NCBI GenBank assembly: GCA_017614895.1
Contig: JAGAAZ010000170.1
Span: 1-61,397, forward strand
Source of the DNA: Bacteroidaceae bacterium
GTDB lineage: Bacteria > Bacteroidota > Bacteroidia > Bacteroidales > Bacteroidaceae
Reading direction: 5' to 3'
DNA: 61,397 nucleotides
Below, piece after piece: positions 52,389-60,816 of the stretch. A program made the translations under genes and the position numbers. The notes beneath the pieces are model-generated. The model was given only the letters and a program-made list of their open reading frames with translations. It made no database searches and was not told the origin of the DNA. Within the stretch, counting starts at the first letter, position 1; every line of letters starts with the position of its first letter.

Positions 52389-55300
52389 ATGAATAGAATA
52401 TCATTTAAGGAAAACGATATTAGCCAGAGGCCGGCTATAGAGTTGTTACAGAAATTGGGATATCAATATATCTCGCCAGATGAGGCTTTGGCTATGCGAG
52501 GTGGCAAAACTTCCAACGTGTTATTGGAGGAAGTGTTGAGGCGACAGCTTCGAGAACTGAACTCCATTAAAATAGGTTCGCGTAAAGAAGCACGTTTTTC
52601 AGAACAGAACATCGAGAATGGTGTAATCGCCATGAGGAATGTGCCTATGGAGGGTGGCTATCTCAGTGGTAATGAGGCTGTCTATAATATGCTGACATTG
52701 GGCAAGGCTTTTGAACAGAGCATTGATGGTGACAAGAAAAGTTACACGATGCGGTATATTGATTGGGAATACCCAGAGAACAATGTCTATCATGTGACAG
52801 AAGAGTTTGCCGTTACCCGTACTGGCTCCTCAGACACCTACCGCCCAGATATCGTATTGTTCGTGAATGGTATTCCTTTGGTAGTTATCGAATGTAAAAG
52901 ACCAGACATTCAGGGAGCAGAGGAACAGGCGATTTCCCAACATTTACGCAACCAGCAAGATGACGGTATTAGGGGATTATACGTATATAGTGCTTTGCTA
53001 TTAGCAATCGGCAACAATTTTGGTAGTTATGCCACAACGAGTGCTGCACCAAAATTCTGGTGTAAGTGGCATGAAATGTTCACTAACAAGGAGGAAGAAC
53101 TGGCGTATCAGAAACAGCTCTTAGATGTTGTCAATAAAGATTGTGAAGAAGTACGTACACCAACCCCGCAAGATGAATACATTTATAACCTTTGTCGCCC
53201 TCAACGTTTGTTGGAATTGACTTACCACTTTACCATCTATGATGCCGGTATCAAAAAACTGGCACGCTATCAACAATATTTCACAGTGAAGGAAACAACA
53301 GAGCGTGTGAAACGAATTGAGGCTGGCAAGCGTAATGGGGGTGTGGTATGGCATACACAAGGAAGTGGAAAATCGTTGACTATGGTAATGTTAGCGCAAA
53401 AGATTGCTACTGTGATACAGAATCCACGCATTGTGTTAGTGACCGACCGCACAGATCTGGATGCACAAATCACGAAAACTTTCCGTAAATGTGGAAGGGA
53501 CGTAGAGAATGCCACAACAGGCATCAGATTGGTAGAGTTATTGGAAAGTAACACTGATTCTGTTATTACTACTGTCATCAACAAGTTTGCAACAGCCATC
53601 AAAAAAATCAAACAGCCATTGACAGACCCTAACATCTTTATTCTAATTGACGAAGCGCACCGCAGTCAATATAAAGAATTAGCCATACAGATGAGCCGCG
53701 TGTTACCTAATGCATGTAAGATTGCTTTCACTGGTACCCCCCTAATGAAAAGGGACAAAAATACAGCTCGCACCTTTGGTGGTATCATTAAACCAATTTA
53801 TACAGTAAGGCAAGCGGTTGAGGATCATGCCGTCGTGCCTCTACTTTACGAAGGGCGTATCGTACCACAGTTTGTTTCAGAAGGTCCCATCGACAGTTTC
53901 TTCAACCGTGTTTGCGAGGATTTGACAGAAGAACAATCCGTAGACCTCAAGAAAAAGTTTTCCCGTACAGACATCATCAATCAAACTGAACAACGCATAT
54001 ACTCAATAGCAACCGATATCTCGAACCATTACGTTGACAACTGGAAAGGCACTGGTTTCAAAGCCATGCTGGTCACGCCCAAGAAACGGGTTGCCATTCT
54101 TTACAAAAAATATCTGGATGAGATTGGCAAAGTCACCGCTGAGGTGTTAATTACGGCACCAGATGACCGCGAAGGAGAAGAAACTGCGTATGGGAAAACG
54201 CCCGAAGAGGTAAAAGCATTCTGGAAACAGATGATGGACGAGCATGGAACGCCTCTTAAATATCAGGAGAATCTAATTTCCAGATACAAAGGGAATAAAG
54301 AGCCAGAGATTATGATTGTAGTGGATAAACTATTGACAGGGTTTGATGAACCTAAAGTTGCCGTCATGTACCTTGACCGCCATCTAACCGGACACACACT
54401 ATTGCAAGCGGTTGCGCGTGTCAATCGTAACTGCGAGGACAAAAACTACGGTTATATCATTGACTATTATGGTGTCTTAGCAGAACTAGATGATGCTTTA
54501 AGCATCTACTCTGAATATGACGAAGAAGATCGCGAGGTGTTCCGCGAGACACTGATTCCTGTCGGTGACAAAATTGCAGACTTGCCACAAAAAAATGCTG
54601 ATTTGTGGGAATTGTTCAAAACAATTCCTAATAAAAGAGATTTGGAGGCATATGCACAATCTCTACGCATGGAAGATAGACGACATGAGTTTTATGACCG
54701 CTTAACGGCTTTCTCATCAATTCTTCAATTAGCTCTTTCCACAAAAGAATTCCACGAGAACACGGATGAACGTACTATTGTACAATACAAAGAGGATCTG
54801 AGAATGTTCACAAAACTTCGAACCTCCGTACAATTGCGCTATTCTGACACAATCGATTATAAGAAATATGAGACAAGAATAGAAAAACTTATCAATCGTC
54901 ATGTTCAAAGTGATGAGGCAAAGATTATCACTCAATTGGTAAACATCTTCGATACTGAGAAATTCCAAAAAGAAGTGGACAACATCGTAGGTACTGCTGC
55001 CAAGGCCGACACGATTGCTTCCCGTACTGCCAAATACATCAAAGAGAATATGGATTCTGACCCTGCTTTCTATAAAAAATTCTCACAACTAATTAGAGAA
55101 ACCATTGAGGCATACGAACAGGGAAGGCTCAATGACAACAAGTACCTGGAACAGATATTGAAAATAAAAAACGATGTGCTCAATCATACAGACAGTGAAC
55201 TTCCCACATCACTAAAGCACAACAATGCTGCAAAGGCTTATTATGGTATTATATTGGAGAACTTTACACGTTTATTTGGCAACAAAGCTGTTAAAGAGAT

Positions 55301-55535
55301 GGCACTTGATACAGCAAAAGCATTCGACCAAATTATTCGTAATACTGTGATGGTTGAAGATGCTGTTATGGTGGATTGGGTCTCAAAAAATGATGTAATA
55401 GGGAAAATGAAGATAGACATGGAGGACGAACTCATAGACAATCTGAGAAAGAAATATGGGCTCGACTTTTCATATGAAGACATGGACATTATCATTGACA
55501 ACTGTGTAGAAGTAGCAAAAATATGGATCAAATAA
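52389..55535 (+). CDS. hsdR: Type I restriction endonuclease subunit HsdR
   Basis: This 1048-residue motor and nuclease subunit cuts foreign DNA lacking the methyl mark after translocating it. The N-terminal PD-(D/E)xK nuclease is seen in YRPDIVLFVNGIPLVVIECK. The SF2 helicase core has Walker A HTQGSGKSLTM, DEAH-box ILIDEAHRSQ, FTGTPLM and the C-terminal motif LLTGFDEPK, VARVNR. A long helical C-terminus binds the MTase. The start codon immediately follows the eighth 12-bp repeat. The unit has no Shine-Dalgarno-like sequence except the AGGTGG in the repeats. It overlaps the next gene by 13 bp. Confidence 0.95.
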   Translation: MNRISFKENDISQRPAIELLQKLGYQYISPDEALAMRGGKTSNVLLEEVLRRQLRELNSIKIGSRKEARFSEQNIENGVIAMRNVPMEGGYLSGNEAVYNMLTLGKAFEQSIDGDKKSYTMRYIDWEYPENNVYHVTEEFAVTRTGSSDTYRPDIVLFVNGIPLVVIECKRPDIQGAEEQAISQHLRNQQDDGIRGLYVYSALLLAIGNNFGSYATTSAAPKFWCKWHEMFTNKEEELAYQKQLLDVVNKDCEEVRTPTPQDEYIYNLCRPQRLLELTYHFTIYDAGIKKLARYQQYFTVKETTERVKRIEAGKRNGGVVWHTQGSGKSLTMVMLAQKIATVIQNPRIVLVTDRTDLDAQITKTFRKCGRDVENATTGIRLVELLESNTDSVITTVINKFATAIKKIKQPLTDPNIFILIDEAHRSQYKELAIQMSRVLPNACKIAFTGTPLMKRDKNTARTFGGIIKPIYTVRQAVEDHAVVPLLYEGRIVPQFVSEGPIDSFFNRVCEDLTEEQSVDLKKKFSRTDIINQTEQRIYSIATDISNHYVDNWKGTGFKAMLVTPKKRVAILYKKYLDEIGKVTAEVLITAPDDREGEETAYGKTPEEVKAFWKQMMDEHGTPLKYQENLISRYKGNKEPEIMIVVDKLLTGFDEPKVAVMYLDRHLTGHTLLQAVARVNRNCEDKNYGYIIDYYGVLAELDDALSIYSEYDEEDREVFRETLIPVGDKIADLPQKNADLWELFKTIPNKRDLEAYAQSLRMEDRRHEFYDRLTAFSSILQLALSTKEFHENTDERTIVQYKEDLRMFTKLRTSVQLRYSDTIDYKKYETRIEKLINRHVQSDEAKIITQLVNIFDTEKFQKEVDNIVGTAAKADTIASRTAKYIKENMDSDPAFYKKFSQLIRETIEAYEQGRLNDNKYLEQILKIKNDVLNHTDSELPTSLKHNNAAKAYYGIILENFTRLFGNKAVKEMALDTAKAFDQIIRNTVMVEDAVMVDWVSKNDVIGKMKIDMEDELIDNLRKKYGLDFSYEDMDIIIDNCVEVAKIWIK

Positions 55536-56230
55536 AAAGAGATCATATCCTGTATGGCTCAACAACTATAGCATACGATATTGAGTTTGTAGAAAGGAAA
55601 ACGCTTGGTATATGCGTGAATCCTGATGGTTCAGTCTTTCTGAAAGCACCGAAAGATTCAACATTAGAGAAGATTCAACAGAAAGTACATAAAAGGGCTG
55701 CATGGATTCTAAAACAAAAGCGCTATTTCGAATCATTTGGCATGCCTACAACGCAACGTCAATATATTAGCGGAGAGTCACATCTATATTTGGGACGTCA
55801 ATATATGCTAAAAGTAACAAAGGGAGAAATCAATGATGTCCACTATCGAAATAACATCATCGAGATAGAATGCAGACACCGAAAAGATGCAGGAGTTCTG
55901 TTACAAGCCTGGTACCACAAACGTGCCAATATCAAATTCCAAGAATACGCAACCCCCATCATTAAACGGTTCACAGCATATCAAGTAATGCCTAAAAGCA
56001 TCACTATCAAGAAGATGGACAAGCGATGGGGATATTGTACAGAAGACGGACACATCACATTAAATCACAGACTCATTTGTGCACCAAGATGTTGTATTGA
56101 ATATGTAATTACTCATGAGATGTGCCATCTTATCCATCGAAATCACAATAAAGAATTTTACGCATTACTTTCTCAGGAAATGCCTCATTGGGAAAAATGG
56201 AAAATGAAATTAGAAAGACTTATGATGTAA
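55523..56230 (+). CDS. YgjP-like metallopeptidase (DUF45)
   Basis: This 235-residue zinc-peptidase-type protein of the YgjP/DUF45 family has the HExxH motif in THEMCHLIHRNHNKEFYALL, with the third ligand probably the later histidine of RNHNKEF. A conserved MDKRWGYCTEDGHITLNHRL segment is present. It starts within the end of hsdR, so it is translationally coupled with it. Such peptidases often follow hsdR in type I operons and are thought to assist or limit the restriction complex; this is not proven. It is the last gene of the island. Confidence 0.88.
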   Translation: MDQIKRDHILYGSTTIAYDIEFVERKTLGICVNPDGSVFLKAPKDSTLEKIQQKVHKRAAWILKQKRYFESFGMPTTQRQYISGESHLYLGRQYMLKVTKGEINDVHYRNNIIEIECRHRKDAGVLLQAWYHKRANIKFQEYATPIIKRFTAYQVMPKSITIKKMDKRWGYCTEDGHITLNHRLICAPRCCIEYVITHEMCHLIHRNHNKEFYALLSQEMPHWEKWKMKLERLMM

Positions 56231-56256
56231 ACAGCTATCACATACTATCAATATGA

Positions 56257-56293
56257 AACGTGGCTCGCACTTATCGTACGAACCACGCTTTTA
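56257..56293. terminator. Bidirectional terminator at the right end of the RM island
   Basis: CGTGG...CCACG with a TTCG-type inner pairing, followed by TTTTA. It separates the RM operon from the convergent gene at 56301. Confidence 0.7.
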
Positions 56294-56300
56294 TGCTTTA

Positions 56301-57434
56301 CTATTTCCTATACTCCAACTTACCGTTGACATAGCTCTTCAGCTTTCGCCAGTCTTCGGGCATCCAGAGTTCCCCTTTTGTGGTGAGGAAGAGAATGTGG
56401 TAGCCATCTGAATCTTGTACCCATTTGAGGTTATATTCAGCACTGCCCTCATAACTGAGACCCCAAAGGAGATCACCTGGGTTCAGCACAGGAATGCGCG
56501 TGGTGAAATCATATTCGTATGGCTGTTCTGGATGGCGGTTGATGTAGTCGTATGTCAACGAGTCAAGCTGATGGTATAGCGTTTCCGTCTCTTTCTCATA
56601 CTGCTTGGGGATGAAATAGTAGGTGCCCGTTGTCAATCCCGTGTGATCATTATCACCATACGAGCTGAATCTCGTGTTCTTGAAACAGAGATTTCCCCCA
56701 TTTTGGGTTCCAGCCACGTTGTCATCAAATCCCTTGTCGTGTCGCCAATAGACAGGATAGATCTTCACGCCCTTCAGTTTCTTCACGGGCTTCAGGGCAG
56801 GTTGAATCAGTGCTTCGAAGGCAGCGATGTCAAAGGGCTTCATTTCGTCGTACGTAATGTCGCTGGGTTCATCGCACCAATGCACATAGTTGCCAAACAT
56901 GATGTCACCCTTGCGTTGTGCATCGTAGTGTTTATAATAGTCGAAACTGGCAACTTCGCGAGCATTGGAAAAAAACACATTATTTTTGATACGAGTGGTG
57001 TGGAGTGAATCATCCTCCTGACGGAATGCCAAAGAGTACTTGATGGTGTCGGTGGCCTCTTTGTGGTACTCATACATATAGCTTTCCGCAGCCTGCTTGC
57101 CCAACAGGGCGAAGGTGACACGAATGGAATCAACGGCACGCTCCAACTTCTGCGTGCGGGCGGAAAAGATGCTGTCTTGCTTACTGAGCACATGCTGTCT
57201 CACTTCCTCACTCACTTCTTGACTGAAAAAAGGTTGCATCGTGTTCTCGGAGAAAATAGCACGAAAAGTATGTCTGATACTCTCTTTTCCTTGCGAGTTC
57301 GACTGTGTGTGATTGACTCCACGACCCTGTTGACGGAAATAATCTTCCAGCTGAAGGAGCCGTTCATTAGGTTTTTGTCCCTGTGCTGTCAGGCACAATG
57401 CCACCAGCAACATGCATGTGAATAAATTTTTCAT
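56301..57434 (-). CDS. Exported protein of unknown function
   Basis: This 377-residue exported protein has an N-terminal signal peptide (MKNLFTCMLLVALCLTAQGQ). The mature part has a helical N-terminal half (QLEDYFRQQGR; VSEEVRQHVLSKQDSIFSA) and a C-terminal half rich in W, Y and G without a recognised domain. No cysteine lipobox is seen. It sits after the sigma and anti-sigma genes in the same direction (21 bp after the anti-sigma stop), so it may be cotranscribed and act in the same response. Function unknown. Confidence 0.68.
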   Translation of the reverse strand: MKNLFTCMLLVALCLTAQGQKPNERLLQLEDYFRQQGRGVNHTQSNSQGKESIRHTFRAIFSENTMQPFFSQEVSEEVRQHVLSKQDSIFSARTQKLERAVDSIRVTFALLGKQAAESYMYEYHKEATDTIKYSLAFRQEDDSLHTTRIKNNVFFSNAREVASFDYYKHYDAQRKGDIMFGNYVHWCDEPSDITYDEMKPFDIAAFEALIQPALKPVKKLKGVKIYPVYWRHDKGFDDNVAGTQNGGNLCFKNTRFSSYGDNDHTGLTTGTYYFIPKQYEKETETLYHQLDSLTYDYINRHPEQPYEYDFTTRIPVLNPGDLLWGLSYEGSAEYNLKWVQDSDGYHILFLTTKGELWMPEDWRKLKSYVNGKLEYRK

Positions 57435-57455
57435 TGTTCTTTTTATTTTTTGTTA

Positions 57456-58052
57456 TTATTTTGCCACCATTGCCACCTCCTGCTGCAAGCGTTCTCCACG
57501 CGAGCGGATGTCACGCATCTGATTCATCACATAGGCATAAGGATCTTCGATGACTGGTTCATACGCTGGCTCTTGAGTCATCGCCATCAACTCTTCCTCT
57601 ACAGGGTCAACAGGCAATTCCTGCACACCCACCTCTTCTTCCACTTCTTGCTTCTTCACCACTTTTGCAACCCTCTGTTTCCGAGGAACCACTTCCTGCA
57701 CCATCTTCGGCTCTTCCACCATCGCCACAGTCTTCTGCTCCACCTCCACAAGCTTCTTCACTATGATTTCCTTTTTAGGGGGATTCTGCTCTGCCACAAC
57801 CGATTGGGGAGTCTCTTCCGTCATCTTCTGCCAGAAATGGAAGGTCAACAGTAACAGTACGCTTGCAGCCACAGCCGAAACCACATACAGCCAAATGCGA
57901 CGTTTGGGTTGCTCGTCCTTCTGCTCCATGCGCTGCATCAGTCGGGCATTCAAATCACTCGGCATCGACGGCAGTTTCTGTTCGCGTCGGTTGACGGCTT
58001 CGCGCAACACGTTATCGCGCTCCAGCAGGGTATTCATATCTTTCTCGTTCAT
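57456..58052 (-). CDS. Putative anti-sigma factor
   Basis: This is a roughly 198-residue membrane protein with an N-terminal cytoplasmic part (about 1-50), one membrane helix (about 52-70, WLYVVSAVAASVLLLLTFHFW) and a lysine/glutamate/valine-rich periplasmic part with repeated VEE/VVK stretches. Position directly after an ECF sigma gene (4-bp gap) and this architecture suggest an anti-sigma factor. I chose the ATG at 58052 because a longer frame lies within the sigma gene. No classic zinc-binding ZAS motif is visible. Confidence 0.68.
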   Translation of the reverse strand: MNEKDMNTLLERDNVLREAVNRREQKLPSMPSDLNARLMQRMEQKDEQPKRRIWLYVVSAVAASVLLLLTFHFWQKMTEETPQSVVAEQNPPKKEIIVKKLVEVEQKTVAMVEEPKMVQEVVPRKQRVAKVVKKQEVEEEVGVQELPVDPVEEELMAMTQEPAYEPVIEDPYAYVMNQMRDIRSRGERLQQEVAMVAK

Positions 58053-58056
58053 AGTG

Positions 58057-58596
58057 TCAACGTTTTTGCATGATTTTATATAGTTTCTTTCTGATTCGAC
58101 ATAGTTGTGAGGCAACGGTCGTAGGAATGGAATCCGTGATGTAAGCAATTTCCTTCATGCTCAGATGGTCGAAATAATACATCGAGAGCAGGTTTTGTTC
58201 ATGAGGAGGCAACTGTTCCATCGCCTGTTCCATCCGTTCAATGTTTTGCTCATCATACTGTCCATCCCCTTCATCCTCCACATCCTCCAAGTCCCCCTCG
58301 TGATCATCTATATAGACAAACATCGGCGTCTTCCTCCTCACGAAATTCAAAGATTCGTTGTAGGCGATGCGTCCCAACCAAGTGGCCAGCGTAGCTTGAT
58401 TCTCATCGTAGGTGCCAATATTGCTGAACGCCTTGACAAACACATCCTGATAGACCTCCTCGGCATCCTCCCTTCGCTCCACGATTCTGGTCACCAGTCG
58501 GAACACCATCTGTCCGTACAGCGTCAGCAACCGTTCTTGTGCCGTCCGTTTCTGCCTGACCAAATCTGGAATGAGTTTCTTTATTTCTTTGTCCAT
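58057..58596 (-). CDS. ECF-type RNA polymerase sigma factor
   Basis: This 179-residue extracytoplasmic-function sigma factor has region 2 with EDAEEVYQDVFVKAFSNI and TWLGRIAYNESLNFVRR, and region 4 with LPPHEQNLLSMYYFDHLSMKEIAYITDSIPTTVASQL. It is the first gene of a minus-strand set with the putative anti-sigma gene and the exported protein at 56301. A TACATTTG box at 58614-58621 may be its promoter. A loop of acidic residues (DHEGDLEDVEDEGDGQYDE) between the regions is longer than usual. Confidence 0.87.
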   Translation of the reverse strand: MDKEIKKLIPDLVRQKRTAQERLLTLYGQMVFRLVTRIVERREDAEEVYQDVFVKAFSNIGTYDENQATLATWLGRIAYNESLNFVRRKTPMFVYIDDHEGDLEDVEDEGDGQYDEQNIERMEQAMEQLPPHEQNLLSMYYFDHLSMKEIAYITDSIPTTVASQLCRIRKKLYKIMQKR

Positions 58597-58613
58597 TTTG
58601 ATTGTTTTCTACA

Positions 58614-58621
58614 CAAATGTA
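58614..58621 (-). promoter_or_regulatory. Possible promoter -7 box of the sigma factor operon
   Basis: TACATTTG on the minus strand, 18 bp before the start codon. Confidence 0.5.
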
Positions 58622-58667
58622 CACACAATATTCCAAAACATTGCAAGAATCCTAAAAAAAATGTGTG

Positions 58668-58806
58668 TAACTTTGCCCCCGAAATGTTAAAAATGCGGCT
58701 TTCATGTAAAAAAGTTGCTCTTTCGATTATATATTTTGTGGGAAAGTGGTAATAAAGAGGTAGAGTCCCAGTTTAGTAAGGGATCCACTTCATGCTTACT
58801 AGGCTG
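58668..58806 (+). ncRNA. Candidate small RNA or orphan promoter region
   Basis: TAACTTTG (58668) faces right but no substantial gene follows until 59197. About 100 bp on, CAGTTTAGTAAG (58769-58780) and CTTACTAGGCTG (58795-58806) can pair as a 12-bp RNA helix with two G-U pairs. There is no clear T run after it. A 22-codon frame starting at 58684 is too short to trust. Confidence 0.25.
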
Positions 58807-58845
58807 TCCACAAAATTTCTAAAGTTTAGAATTATTTTTTGAAAG

Positions 58846-58900
58846 TTTCAAAAAACTTTTTGCAACTTTCAAAATATATTTTGCAACTTTCAAAATTTTG
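58846..58900. repeat. 21-bp tandem repeat, about 2.6 units
   Basis: TTTCAAAA recurs at 58846, 58867 and 58888, exactly 21 bp apart; the last two units share TGCAACTTTCAAAAT. The rest of the gap to 59170 shows no gene. Confidence 0.75.
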
Positions 58901-59170
58901 TGTGTACGAAGGGAAGATGGAAATGGAAGAGAGAAGGATGGGATGGCTCTTGTGTCATGTGTTACATAAACTTTCAAATTTGAAACATGACGAAGGTGAG
59001 GGGATGTTGTTCGCTGAGGGATGAAGATGAAAGGGGATTTTCTTGCAAACATTTGGAAAAGAAGGGATTACAGGAATCATGTAAAATTTTTGTAAATTTT
59101 TCTGAGGCTCCGTCTGAAAATGTAAAATTTTTGTAAACTCATTTTCTTGGTGTTTTGAGGACGAAAGGCG

Positions 59171-59178
59171 TACCTTTG
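59171..59178 (+). promoter_or_regulatory. Promoter -7 box of the exported protein gene
   Basis: TACCTTTG, 18 bp before the ATG at 59197. It rules out the upstream TTG at 59155 as a start. Confidence 0.65.
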
Positions 59179-59196
59179 CAGCAAAAAAGTGTGAAC

Positions 59197-60672
59197 ATGA
59201 ATAGAGTACTTCTCATCGCCCTTCTGCTCGTATGTGTGACGAGCCAAACACAAGCCCAATTCACCTTGACGACAAAGAAGGTGGACATCGAGGCACAGTC
59301 GTTCATCCATCCTTGGTCAACACTGTCATTCGACAAGGCCACCAAGTATCATGGGGATTATTACTGCCATTTCACAGAACACATCAGTGATCCCAACCTC
59401 ATGATTGGCTGCGACCATATCTTTTGCGTTGCTCCTGACGGAAAGAAAATGCAACGAGTATCCAAGTCAGAAACGACCCGTCTGGGAAGGTATGACGAAA
59501 TGGTGGTGCGCCATGATTCCTTGCTAATGATCTCAAGCCAATCATACGACACACCCCGTTATATTGAGAACGGTGTCCTTCGCGACTTGAAGCGTCCATC
59601 GGATGGAACGGTTTACGAAGATGACGACTTCATTGTCAAATACACCGATGAAGGAGAATGGGGCGATTATCTCAGTTTCATAGAGCGAAAAAACGGCAAG
59701 GAACACCTGTACCGTACCATGAGGGCCTCTACACGCATCTTGAAACGTCCTGATGGCTATTACCTGCTTTCGCCTTATCAGGTGCTCCGCATCGTTGACC
59801 CACGACAAGGGAAAGAGCAGAAAATCATTGACTGCCGAGACCTCCCTTCCTCCCAACCAGAGGTGCTGCACGACATCACCAACGGTCGCTATACCTCCAC
59901 TCATTTGCTGCCAGGAGAGCGCATTGACACCACCTATCAGGCGATGTTCATCCACAAGGGACAGATACACCTTTTGGTCAGTACGCCAGAAGACACCTAC
60001 ATTGGCCTTTTCACAGGCACAGGTGTGGTGCCTCAATATAAATTTGGAAAGCCACTCGGAAAAATGCGCCACGTAGCACGAGGACAGAACCAGAGCGATG
60101 ACGCTGCTTTGTGTGTCGGCTTTGACAGACCTGTCATTGTGGACATTCATGGTGACAGCATTGACATGCTGGAGTTCGACCTCCACCTGCCTGAACCCAA
60201 ATATGTGGGTGATACAGGTTTTGCAAAGACCATCCGCTTCTTGACTGAACATTTTGATAACCTCCGCATGCCTAACGTGCAAGTGTTGGAACGAGACAAG
60301 GGAGGTATCAGCACCAACATCACGAACATCAATGCATGGCTGAACGAATCTGTCATCAGCGCGAAAGACCGAATGGTGTTCTACACCCTTGCCGATTCCC
60401 TTGTCACACTCGAAACCATCTATCACTACAATCGTGCCTCTTTGTATGTTGACCAAGTGGACATCCATTTCATCCCGACACAGCATCTGCTCCAAAGAAA
60501 TCTTCATAACCACTCCTCTGACCCCCTGAACAAAGAAGAAGTGAGAAAAGAAATCTTTGAAACTATCTCCAAAGCGCTGGATTCAAAACCTCTTGGCAGT
60601 ACGTGGACAACGTCCAACATGACCATCTCCTACTATGACCCTTTATATGTGTCCATCAAAAAGAAAAAGTGA
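59197..60672 (+). CDS. Exported protein of unknown function
   Basis: This 491-residue protein has a clean signal peptide (MNRVLLIALLLVCVTSQTQA/Q). The mature part shows repeated short beta-strand pairs (MIGCDHIFCVAPDGKKMQRV; GYYLLSPYQVLRIVDPRQGK; MFIHKGQIHLLVSTPEDTYIGLF) that could build a beta-propeller, with a final helical/tail region. No family is recognised. It is an independent unit upstream of the patatin gene. The start at 59197 follows the promoter box and begins the signal peptide. Confidence 0.7.
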   Translation: MNRVLLIALLLVCVTSQTQAQFTLTTKKVDIEAQSFIHPWSTLSFDKATKYHGDYYCHFTEHISDPNLMIGCDHIFCVAPDGKKMQRVSKSETTRLGRYDEMVVRHDSLLMISSQSYDTPRYIENGVLRDLKRPSDGTVYEDDDFIVKYTDEGEWGDYLSFIERKNGKEHLYRTMRASTRILKRPDGYYLLSPYQVLRIVDPRQGKEQKIIDCRDLPSSQPEVLHDITNGRYTSTHLLPGERIDTTYQAMFIHKGQIHLLVSTPEDTYIGLFTGTGVVPQYKFGKPLGKMRHVARGQNQSDDAALCVGFDRPVIVDIHGDSIDMLEFDLHLPEPKYVGDTGFAKTIRFLTEHFDNLRMPNVQVLERDKGGISTNITNINAWLNESVISAKDRMVFYTLADSLVTLETIYHYNRASLYVDQVDIHFIPTQHLLQRNLHNHSSDPLNKEEVRKEIFETISKALDSKPLGSTWTTSNMTISYYDPLYVSIKKKK

Positions 60673-60721
60673 AAATAAATACGATTATATTTTGTATTTC
60701 GCTCGGTTTGCACTACCGTTG

Positions 60722-60802
60722 AGCTGCGCTCGAAGGTACTCACGCTCGGAAAAACTCAAATTAATTTGGTTTTTCTCTCGCTTAATCGTACCTTTGTCCC
60801 CA
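60722..60802 (+). repeat. Promoter cassette repeat, family C, copy 2
   Basis: Nearly the same 80 bp as at 31632-31716, with the same orientation relative to its downstream gene. It includes CGAAGGTACTCACG, AAAAACTCAAAT and the -33/-7 boxes. Confidence 0.88.
60765..60796 (+). promoter_or_regulatory. Promoter of the patatin gene
   Basis: TTTG (60765-60768), a 20-nt spacer, then TACCTTTG (60789-60796). Confidence 0.8.
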
Positions 60803-60816
60803 CAAAAGGGAGATGT

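Noticed and set aside
46127-56300. Integrase and attachment sites bordering the RM island
   Set aside because: No recombinase gene and no convincing direct repeat at the two borders were found, so the route of acquisition remains open.
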